The notes below the pieces were generated by a model. It had not been told where the DNA came from. It worked only from the letters and a program-made list of their open reading frames with translations, and made no database searches. A stretch of 12,410 nt of DNA, from positions 1 to 12,410 of the forward strand of contig DHQK01000202.1 of NCBI GenBank assembly GCA_002411085.1, written 5' to 3'. The DNA is from Marinilabilia sp. UBA5340. Lineage in GTDB: Bacteria; Bacteroidota; Bacteroidia; Bacteroidales; Marinilabiliaceae. This document shows, piece after piece, positions 6,770 through 12,410 of the stretch. Within the stretch, counting starts at the first letter, position 1. Every line of letters begins with the position of its first letter. Both the position numbers and the translations under genes were made by a program.

Positions 6770-7468
6770 TTACTGTCGACACCACGCTACTATTTCATCC
6801 ACATGAATTTGAGTGGTATTGAGAACCGGTAAACCATAATAATTATCCTCAGGCAGAATCAGTGGCAATTCGGTACATCCCATAATGATACCATCAATGC
6901 CACTGGTCTGCTTCATTTCGAGTATGATTTTTTCCAGCTCATTTCGGGTGGTATCTTTAAATACTCCCAACTCAATTTCAGAAAAAAGCTTTTCATGTAC
7001 AAATTCTCTGGCCTTCTTAGCTGGCACTTCAATATCCATTTCCAGCTTGCTAAAACCATCATGAAAGAAATTATGATTCATGGTAAATCCAGTCCCTAAC
7101 AACCCCGGGCGCTTCAACCCTCTGCGACGGGCTTCCCGGGCAGTGGCCTCCACAATACTTAGCATCGGAACCCCCACCCTCCCGGCCAACTCTTCAAAGA
7201 AGAGGTGCGGTGTATTGGCTGTAAGTGCGATGAAATCTGCACCTGCACCCTCCAACTTATTCAGCTTTCCGGCCAGGTAGTCAATTGCCCCCTGATTGTC
7301 CGAGACTTGCATCATTCCCAGTACTTTCGATAGATTTATGCTGTAAATAATAATATCCGGATAATCCAGCTTTCCACTATTCGATTGCTTAAAAGCATCG
7401 ATAATCCCTTCATAGTATTCCACGGTAGACTCGGGGCCCATCCCGCCTATCAGACCAATTTTTTTCAT
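6770..7468 (-). CDS. Aspartate/glutamate racemase family protein
   Basis: A 232-residue member of the Asp/Glu/hydantoin racemase family, normally a PLP-independent enzyme that uses two acid/base residues to invert an amino acid. The N-terminus KKIGLIGGMGPESTVEYY is the family signature. LLGTGFTM (about 123-130) and MGCTELPLIL (196-205, with Cys198) are the second-half motifs. The first-half motif reads ALTANTPH (81-88): Ala84 replaces the catalytic Cys of PCNTAH-type racemases, or the Thr of E. coli YgeA. Thr83 is adjacent and could substitute. Racemisation may therefore be one-sided, altered or lost; lyase or binding roles are alternatives. It is transcribed alone, convergent with ndh and divergent from ilvD. 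No peptidoglycan gene is close, so the substrate stays open. Confidence 0.85.
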   Translation of the reverse strand: MKKIGLIGGMGPESTVEYYEGIIDAFKQSNSGKLDYPDIIIYSINLSKVLGMMQVSDNQGAIDYLAGKLNKLEGAGADFIALTANTPHLFFEELAGRVGVPMLSIVEATAREARRRGLKRPGLLGTGFTMNHNFFHDGFSKLEMDIEVPAKKAREFVHEKLFSEIELGVFKDTTRNELEKIILEMKQTSGIDGIIMGCTELPLILPEDNYYGLPVLNTTQIHVDEIVAWCRQ

Positions 7469-7575
7469 ATTTTCTCTTTTGGTATAAATATAGCGAAATC
7501 CTCTTATTTCATTAAGCTACCCCTTTACGGGACGAAACAAAAACAGCCACTCAACATTAAACACTCCCGCTTTGT

Positions 7576-7583
7576 TAACTTAA
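7576..7583 (+). promoter_or_regulatory. Possible weak -7 element for ilvD
   Basis: TAACTTAA shares TAACTT with the stronger elements before the fur-like and cyclase genes and ends 21 nt before the ilvD ATG, almost the same spacing as theirs. The last two bases deviate from TAnnTTTG and no TTTG lies at the -33 distance. I see no leader peptide rich in branched-chain codons and no attenuator hairpin. Confidence 0.3.
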
Positions 7584-7604
7584 AATCATACTAAAAACCA
7601 AATC

Positions 7605-9284
7605 ATGGAAAATCAATTCAATAAATACAGTCGGCTCATCACCCAGGACGAGAGTCTGCCTGCAGCCCAGGCCATGCTTTATGCCATCGGAATGAGCGAA
7701 AACGATCAAAAAAAAGCACAAGTAGGAATTGTCAGCACCGGTTTTCAGGGCAATCCCTGCAACATGCATCTCAACGATATTGCAGCGGCAGTGAAGCAGG
7801 AGGTAGATAAACAAAAAGAACTGTACGGATTGATTTTTCATACCATAGGAGTGAGTGATGGCATTACCAACGGCACTGAGGGGATGAAATATTCACTTCC
7901 TTCCAGGGAACTTATTGCCGACTCTATAGAAACCGTTGTCAGCGCCCAGTTTTACGATGCAGTGATTCCAATCGTAGGGTGCGACAAAAATATGCCGGGA
8001 GCCATGATTGCCCTTGGTCGCTTGAACCGGCCGGCCATTCTCATGTATGGAGGTACCGTAAGAAAAGGACAATGGAAAAATAAAGATCTGAATATCGTAT
8101 CGGCTTTTGAGGCCTATGGAGAACGGCTGAGAGGAAATATCTCTGATTTCGACTATAAAGGCATCATCAAACACAGCATACCGGGAGCAGGTGCTTGTGG
8201 CGGCATGTACACCGCCAACTCCATGGCCTCCGCTATTGAATGTATGGGCATGAGCCTGCCTTATACTTCATCCAATCCGGCTGTCAGCCCCGAAAAGAGA
8301 GATGAAGCACAAGTGCTGGCAGTAGCAATTAGAAATGTACTTGAAAAAGACATTAAGCCGCGCGACATTATGACTCGTGAAGCGTTTGAAAATGCCATTA
8401 CGCTCATCATGGCTTTGGGGGGATCTACCAATGCTGTCATCCATCTGATTGCCATGGCCAAATCAGTTGATGTACCGCTCACTATTGATGATTTCCAGAA
8501 AATCAGCAACAAAACACCTTACCTGGCCGATCTAAAACCCAGTGGCACTTACCTTATGGAAGACCTGCATAACATTGGAGGCATTCCGGCAGTAATGAAG
8601 TTTCTGTTAAAAGAAGGTTTTCTAAACGGAAACCCACTCACTGTAACCGGAAAAACCGTGGGAGAAAACCTGGAAAGAGTTCCTGACCTGCCCCAGGGAC
8701 AGAAGATAATCGCTCCAATCAAAAAACCTATCAAAAAGAGCGGGCACTTGCAAATATTATACGGGAATCTGGCCAAAGAGGGTGCTGTAGCAAAAATAAC
8801 CGGTAAAGAGGGGGACTTTTTCAAGGGCCCGGCACATGTTTTTGAAGATGAAAAATCGGCTATTGAGGGAATTGGAAAAGATGTAAAACCTGGCGAAGTC
8901 ATCGTAATACGAAACAGTGGCCCCAAAGGAGCTCCTGGAATGCCCGAGATGCTCAAACCAACCGGAGCGGTAATAGGTGCCGGACTTGGGAAAGATGTGG
9001 CCCTGATTACTGATGGTCGTTTCTCGGGAGGCTCTCATGGTTTTGTGGTAGGGCATATCACCCCTGAAGCCTACAATGGGGGTGTAATCGGACTCTTAAA
9101 AGACGGAGATATCATAACAATTGACATCACCAGAAACCTTATTGAAACAGCACTCACAAATGAAGAAATAGAAAACAGAAGAAAAAACAGGAAACAACCT
9201 ATTGAACATTCGGCAACAGGAATTCTAAAGAAATTCAGAAACACAGTCTCCTCAGCTTCCGAGGGGTGTGTTACCGACAAATAA
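7605..9284 (+). CDS. ilvD: Dihydroxy-acid dehydratase
   Basis: A 559-residue dihydroxy-acid dehydratase, the third common step of isoleucine and valine synthesis (2,3-dihydroxy acid to 2-keto acid), acting in the cytoplasm. It has the three cysteines that ligate the iron-sulfur cluster: Cys52 in NPCNMHLND, Cys126 in VGCDKNMPG and Cys198 in GAGACGGMYTANSM. Other family motifs are GGSTNAVIHL, VIRNSGPKGAPGMPEM and the C-terminal DGRFSGGSHGFVVGHITPEA. The length fits the shorter IlvD class. The sequence is full length and ends SSASEGCVTDK, close to the usual family ending. In many Bacteroidota ilvD leads an ilvD-ilvB-ilvN-ilvC cluster; here it stands alone, and a convergent cupin gene begins 10 bp after its stop. 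The rest of the pathway must lie elsewhere, if it is present. Confidence 0.95.
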   Translation: MENQFNKYSRLITQDESLPAAQAMLYAIGMSENDQKKAQVGIVSTGFQGNPCNMHLNDIAAAVKQEVDKQKELYGLIFHTIGVSDGITNGTEGMKYSLPSRELIADSIETVVSAQFYDAVIPIVGCDKNMPGAMIALGRLNRPAILMYGGTVRKGQWKNKDLNIVSAFEAYGERLRGNISDFDYKGIIKHSIPGAGACGGMYTANSMASAIECMGMSLPYTSSNPAVSPEKRDEAQVLAVAIRNVLEKDIKPRDIMTREAFENAITLIMALGGSTNAVIHLIAMAKSVDVPLTIDDFQKISNKTPYLADLKPSGTYLMEDLHNIGGIPAVMKFLLKEGFLNGNPLTVTGKTVGENLERVPDLPQGQKIIAPIKKPIKKSGHLQILYGNLAKEGAVAKITGKEGDFFKGPAHVFEDEKSAIEGIGKDVKPGEVIVIRNSGPKGAPGMPEMLKPTGAVIGAGLGKDVALITDGRFSGGSHGFVVGHITPEAYNGGVIGLLKDGDIITIDITRNLIETALTNEEIENRRKNRKQPIEHSATGILKKFRNTVSSASEGCVTDK

Positions 9285-9293
9285 ACCTAAAAA

Positions 9294-9761
9294 TCACTCT
9301 TTTCCGGAGAGCAAACGCTCCAAATACACAGAGGCCTCGGGGCTACCTTCTTCAGGAGCCCAGGGGGCAAACTGTTTATCGTTTTCAGGATTATAAGGTC
9401 CGTCTTTCACCTCATAAACAACCGTCCCCTTCTCGAGAGATATTGCCGCATGCCACTCCTCCGGAGCGATTTCCACAGCATAATTCCCCTTTTCAGGGTC
9501 CAACTCCTGCCTTTGAATTACCTTTCCTGAATCATCAAAAAACAGCATGAGGAGCTTGCCCCTAAGTACAATAAAAACCTCTCGTTTGGCAGGCGATATG
9601 TGCCTGTGGGGCCGCACATACGTTGCGGGCTCAAAGGCATTAAGCATTCGCTGCAACAAATCTTCATCCCCATAATGGTAATTCAAATTCTTTCGCCTTC
9701 TTTCCGACGTTTTGGCCTGATCGGATAGTTCATTTAGCAGATGGTGATTTATTAACTTCAT
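9294..9761 (-). CDS. WbuC-family cupin metalloprotein
   Basis: A 155-residue single-domain cupin of the WbuC type. Family features are RRRKNLNYH near the N-terminus, ATYVRPHRHISPAKREVFIVLRG in the centre and KDGPYNPENDKQFAPWAPEEG at the end. His52, His54, Glu61 and His104 form a complete cupin metal site (HxH, E, H). WbuC was named from O-antigen gene clusters, but its reaction is not established and homologs often occur outside such clusters, as here. It starts 3 bp after the DUF4870 gene stop, so the two are probably co-transcribed. Its stop faces that of ilvD across 9 bp with no terminator hairpin between them. The fold and family are clear; the function is unknown. Confidence 0.85.
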   Translation of the reverse strand: MKLINHHLLNELSDQAKTSERRRKNLNYHYGDEDLLQRMLNAFEPATYVRPHRHISPAKREVFIVLRGKLLMLFFDDSGKVIQRQELDPEKGNYAVEIAPEEWHAAISLEKGTVVYEVKDGPYNPENDKQFAPWAPEEGSPEASVYLERLLSGKE

Positions 9762-9764
9762 AAG

Positions 9765-10103
9765 CTATTTTATAAGCCTGAAATTATAAGGATACCTGTA
9801 GGAACGTCCCTCATTAGTTTCCATAATCGCTTTAATCACAAAGATGACAGCAAAAATCACAATAGCAATCAAGAGCGGTATACCAATAAGTATCACACTC
9901 AGCGCTCCTGCAATCATAGCTGCAACAGAAACAGTAATCTGGAAATTGAGAGATTCAAGGCCTTCACTGTTTACGTGTGGGTACTCATCCTTCTTGATAA
10001 GCCATACGACCAAGGGCCCGACTACGTTTCCAAAAGGGATGATTAATCCGGCCAGCGCAGCCAGATGACAATACATTCCCCAGTTTTTTTCATCGCTTGT
10101 CAT
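9765..10103 (-). CDS. DUF4870 small membrane protein
   Basis: A small integral membrane protein of the DUF4870 (Tic20-like) family. The typical N-terminal pattern is present: a short polar leader (TSDEKNWGMY), CHLAALAGLIIPFGN, then GPLVVWLIKKDEYPHVNSEGLESLNFQIT, followed by one or two hydrophobic segments (VSVAAMIAGALSVILIGIPLLIAIVIFAVIFVIKAI) and a charged tail. Three membrane segments are expected. I set the start at Met9 of the open frame (ATG at 10103), giving MTSDEKNWGMY as in relatives; the longer ATG at 10127 adds MDACKINI. The function of the family is not known. It heads a two-gene unit with the cupin. Confidence 0.8.
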   Translation of the reverse strand: MTSDEKNWGMYCHLAALAGLIIPFGNVVGPLVVWLIKKDEYPHVNSEGLESLNFQITVSVAAMIAGALSVILIGIPLLIAIVIFAVIFVIKAIMETNEGRSYRYPYNFRLIK

Positions 10104-10463
10104 AATGTTGATTTTACAAGCATCCAATTAAATACAAACCATACAAAAAAGCAACTATCATTCGTGAAAAAATCAGCCTTGGTTTTCTTCAAACTCAAAA
10201 TCCGGTTGAAATTGTCAAAAAATAGTGGAATTACCTGAAAATTCAATTATGCCAACCAAACATGCAATCATCAACAATTCAAAAAGATATCCGTCTAATC
10301 AAAAAAATCAACAGAATCCTCACAGCCGAAAAGACCCCTGGACGTCTTTAGAAAAGATTGCTTACCTGCGCGGCAAAACTTTAGTATTTTTTAGGAGTTT
10401 GCTACAAGAAAAAACACATCCCAAAAAAAACATTAACTTTGTAATTCATAAAACCCATATTCA
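10104..10463. other. Divergent intergenic region between DUF4870 and cyclase genes
   Basis: About 360 bp of AT-rich DNA carrying the promoters of both flanking operons. An open frame at 10225-10482 (+) has low-complexity, Lys/Asn/Gln-rich composition, overlaps the cyclase start and has no recognisable domain, so I do not call it. A weak hairpin, AAAGAC (10330-10335) with GTCTTT (10344-10349), has no T tract. I see no clear minus-strand TAnnTTTG before the DUF4870 gene. Confidence 0.5.
10434..10441 (+). promoter_or_regulatory. Probable -7 element of the adenylate cyclase gene
   Basis: TAACTTTG matches the Bacteroidota -7 consensus TAnnTTTG exactly and ends 22 nt before ATG 10464, the same spacing and sequence as before the fur-like gene. 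A TTTG at 10398-10401 is too far upstream (32 nt) to be a normal -33 element, so the promoter may be weak or need an activator. Confidence 0.5.
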
Positions 10464-11588
10464 ATGCGCTCAACCAGACTAACCATACTGATTGCAGATG
10501 ACATGGACAGCATTGCTGAGTTCATTAAAGCTCAGCTATGTACGCTCAGTAATGACATCGATTTTCAGCGGGCACGCGACGGATATGAAACCTATCGTTG
10601 TGCATTGGAAACAAGTCCGGATATCATCCTGCTTGATTGGGAAATGCCGGAAATTTCGGGCATGGAAGCATTGAGAAACCTTAAACTCAATCCCAAGACT
10701 CAGGACATTCCTGTCATTATTATTTCCAGTTTCAGCAGTTCCGACAAAGTGAAAGAGGCGCTGGAAGCTGGTGCGATCGACTACGTGCGGAAACCCATCG
10801 AAACCGATGAACTAATTGCCCGCGTCAGTTCGGCAATGACGCTGGCCAATACCTTGCGTGAATTAAAAAAGCAAAAACGACAGCTGGAATCCGAACAGAA
10901 AAAGACCCATCGCATCCTAAAAAATATTCTTCCGGCCGAAATAGTTAAATCACTCAAGAATGGGGTGGTTATTCAACCCCGGCCCTACCGCAATGTAACT
11001 ATCATCATGGCCGATCTGGTCAATTTCACCGAAAAGGCCACCCGAATGTCCCCCCGAAAATTACTGGATGAGCTACGCATTATTTTCACCAAGTTTGATG
11101 AAATATCCCAAAAACACAACTGTGTCAGAATAAAAACCATCGGTGATGCCTACATGGGGGTAAGCGGCATGTTTAGCAATTCCAAGGAACACGCCCTCAG
11201 AGCAGCTAAGATGGCTTGCGAAATGCGAGAGTTTATCAATGAGCGGAATAAACAAAATGGCATTCAGTGGGAATTGCGCATAGGATTGAATTCAGGAGAA
11301 ATTATTGCAGGTTTTATCAGCGAACACAATCTCTCTTATGATATTTTTGGAGACAATGTGAATATTGCCGCCCGCATGCAAACATACAGCGGCCCTATGC
11401 AAATCAATGTTTCTGAACCCACCCGTAAATTACTTGCTCCACATTACAGCTTTGTCAGAAGAGTACCGCAAAGAGTAAAGGGCAAGGGCATGATCGAAAT
11501 GTATTATCTTCACAAACCAAAGGAGAATCAAGAAATCAAATCTCAAAAATCCAATGGTGTCAATAATCCATCGGTTTTCCGTGTTTAA
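10464..11588 (+). CDS. Response regulator / class III adenylate cyclase fusion
   Basis: A 374-residue two-domain signalling protein. Residues 5-125 are a receiver domain with acidic pair Asp12-Asp13, phosphoacceptor Asp58 (LLDWEMP), Ser88/Ser89 and Lys110-Pro111. A helical linker (about 128-165, LRELKKQKRQLESEQKKTHRI...) ends in NILPAEIVKSLKNG, the usual cyclase transducer. Residues about 175-345 are a class III cyclase domain with metal-binding Asp184 (MADLVNFT) and Asp228 (IGDAY), substrate-selecting Lys224 and Asp293 (YDIFGDNVN), and Asn300 and Arg304. Lys plus Asp indicates ATP, not GTP, so the product should be cAMP. All catalytic residues are on one chain, so a homodimer with two active sites is expected. 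Phosphorylation presumably gates dimer activity. No histidine kinase or cAMP receptor lies in the window. The start follows the promoter-like element by 22 nt, and a strong hairpin follows the stop. Confidence 0.92.
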   Translation: MRSTRLTILIADDMDSIAEFIKAQLCTLSNDIDFQRARDGYETYRCALETSPDIILLDWEMPEISGMEALRNLKLNPKTQDIPVIIISSFSSSDKVKEALEAGAIDYVRKPIETDELIARVSSAMTLANTLRELKKQKRQLESEQKKTHRILKNILPAEIVKSLKNGVVIQPRPYRNVTIIMADLVNFTEKATRMSPRKLLDELRIIFTKFDEISQKHNCVRIKTIGDAYMGVSGMFSNSKEHALRAAKMACEMREFINERNKQNGIQWELRIGLNSGEIIAGFISEHNLSYDIFGDNVNIAARMQTYSGPMQINVSEPTRKLLAPHYSFVRRVPQRVKGKGMIEMYYLHKPKENQEIKSQKSNGVNNPSVFRV

Positions 11589-11598
11589 AAAGAACAAA

Positions 11599-11628
11599 GC
11601 CGGAAAACAGCAAAATATGTTTTCCGGC
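11599..11628. terminator. Convergent terminator hairpin between cyclase gene and ettA
   Basis: GCCGGAAAAC (11599-11608) pairs perfectly with GTTTTCCGGC (11619-11628) around a 10-nt loop, in the 76-bp gap between two convergent genes. On the minus strand the stem is followed by TTTGTTCTTTTT, a good U tract, so it should stop ettA transcripts. On the plus strand only CTGTCACATTTT follows, which makes it a weaker intrinsic terminator for the cyclase gene. Confidence 0.8.
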
Positions 11629-11664
11629 CTGTCACATTTTGAGTATTATCTCTGACCTTAATTC

Positions 11665-12410
11665 TTATCCTTTCTTCTGTAGCGTACGGTATTTTATGCG
11701 ATGTGGATTGGCATCGCCCAAACGCTTCTTTTTATTCTCCTCGTAATCGGTGTAACCACCCTCAAAGAAATAAACATTAGAATTACCTTCAAAAGCAAGA
11801 ATATGTGTGGCCACCCGATCCAGGAACCAACGGTCGTGAGAAACAATGACTGCGCAACCTGCAAAATCATCCAATCCTTCTTCCAGCGCCCGCAATGTAT
11901 TCACATCAATATCGTTGGTAGGCTCATCCAGCAGCAACACATTGCCTTCCTCTTTTAGAGCTATAGCCATGTGCAGGCGGTTCCGCTCCCCGCCGGAAAG
12001 GGCATTACATTTTTTCTCCTGATCGCTGCCGGTAAAATTAAACCTGCCAAGATAGGCTCGTGCATTAATTTCCCTGCCTCCCATTTTCAATGTCTCACTC
12101 CCTTTGGAAACCACTTCATAAACCGTTTTGTTGGGATCAATATCGGCATGCGACTGATCCACATATCCGACCTTAACAGTTTCTCCAACTTCGAAAGTAC
12201 CTGCATCCACAGTTTCCTGCCCCATAATCATACGAAACAAGGTGGTTTTACCTGCACCATTGGGCCCAATGACCCCTACAATTCCGTTGCGCGGTAATTT
12301 AAAATCCAGGTTATCGAAAAGCAAACGGTCACCAAAAGCCTTGGCTACGTTATGTGCTTCAATAACTTTTTCTCCAAGTCTGGGGCCATTAGGAATAAAA
12401 ATCTCAAGTT
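11665..12410 (-). CDS. ettA: ABC-F translation factor EttA, C-terminal part (cut by window edge)
   Basis: Last 247 codons of an ABC-F ATPase; the 5' part lies beyond 12410 and the frame stays open to the edge. EttA binds the ribosomal E site and gates entry into elongation according to ATP/ADP level. Visible in order: the end of the inter-domain linker and PNGPRLGEKVIEAHNVAKAFGDRLLFDNL, then the second ATPase domain with Walker A GPNGAGKTT, signature LSGGERNRLHMA, Walker B VLLLDEPTNDID and switch-His VSHDRWFLDRVATHIL. It ends FFEGGYTDYEENKKKRLG...RIKYRTLQKKG, the short C-terminus of EttA without the extension seen in Uup, which separates it from other ABC-F members. The TTG at 12324 is an internal Leu codon, not a start. 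The hairpin at 11599-11628 follows its stop. Confidence 0.92.
   Translation of the reverse strand, partial: LEIFIPNGPRLGEKVIEAHNVAKAFGDRLLFDNLDFKLPRNGIVGVIGPNGAGKTTLFRMIMGQETVDAGTFEVGETVKVGYVDQSHADIDPNKTVYEVVSKGSETLKMGGREINARAYLGRFNFTGSDQEKKCNALSGGERNRLHMAIALKEEGNVLLLDEPTNDIDVNTLRALEEGLDDFAGCAVIVSHDRWFLDRVATHILAFEGNSNVYFFEGGYTDYEENKKKRLGDANPHRIKYRTLQKKG

Noticed and set aside
7469..7604. Possible branched-chain amino acid leader or attenuator before ilvD
   Set aside because: No short open frame rich in Ile, Val or Leu codons and no terminator/antiterminator pair in the 136-bp gap.
10330..10349. AAAGAC/GTCTTT hairpin in the cyclase upstream region
   Set aside because: Only 6 bp with an 8-nt loop and no T tract; too weak to call a terminator or riboswitch.
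10225..10482. 85-residue open frame on the plus strand before the cyclase gene
   Set aside because: Low-complexity Lys/Asn/Gln-rich composition, no recognisable domain, contains the cyclase promoter-like element and overlaps its start codon.
12322..12324. Apparent start of a 219-residue ABC protein
   Set aside because: The codon is TTG in the middle of FGDRLLFDNL, a conserved EttA stretch; the frame is open to the window edge, so this is a partial gene.
1..12410. CRISPR arrays, tRNA/rRNA genes, insertion sequences or phage genes
   Set aside because: No regularly spaced repeats, no transposase or integrase motifs, and no recognisable RNA gene; long frames opposite the receptor, ilvD and other genes are shadows of those genes.

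Overview
The window looks like chromosomal DNA from a member of the Bacteroidota, probably a free-living or sediment Bacteroidia (Marinilabiliales-like); the lower rank is a guess. The supporting signs are a TonB-dependent receptor with an N-terminal carboxypeptidase-regulatory-like domain, lipoproteins with acidic residues right after the lipid cysteine, few Shine-Dalgarno sequences, -7 elements of the TAnnTTTG type used by the Bacteroidota sigma factor, a DUF1080 protein, and REP-like and 'CHSERSEES'-type intergenic repeats. I see no phage, transposase, integrase, CRISPR, tRNA or rRNA. Gene content is mostly housekeeping plus one metal-uptake operon.

Left part (1-4223): tandem palindromic repeats at the edge, then a four-gene minus-strand operon read from 4064 down to 288. 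It runs Fur/Zur-family regulator, ZnuD-like TonB-dependent outer-membrane receptor, and two small histidine-rich DUF4625 lipoproteins. The first two genes overlap by ATGA and the two lipoprotein genes are about 1 bp apart. A perfect 7-1-7 palindrome overlaps the -33 region of a convincing Bacteroidota promoter just upstream of the regulator. The operon is therefore very likely self-repressed by its own metal-sensing regulator. I infer zinc as the metal from the receptor's Asp-His plug motif and the His-rich lipoproteins. This is the most system-like part of the window.

Middle (4224-9284): a secreted DUF1080 (3-keto-glycoside hydrolase/lyase type) protein, a 308-bp intergenic stretch with a degenerate repeat, a type II NADH dehydrogenase, a convergent aspartate/glutamate-racemase-family gene that has alanine where the family usually has its first catalytic residue, and a stand-alone dihydroxy-acid dehydratase gene (ilvD).

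Right part (9294-12410): a minus-strand pair (DUF4870 membrane protein followed by a WbuC-type cupin), a divergent plus-strand response-regulator/class III adenylate cyclase fusion, a perfect 10-bp-stem convergent terminator, and the 3' two-fifths or so of ettA, an ABC-F translation factor, cut by the window edge.

Four genes (fur-like, DUF1080, ilvD, cyclase) have a TTAACTT-containing -7-like element upstream; for three of them it lies 21-22 nt before the start codon.
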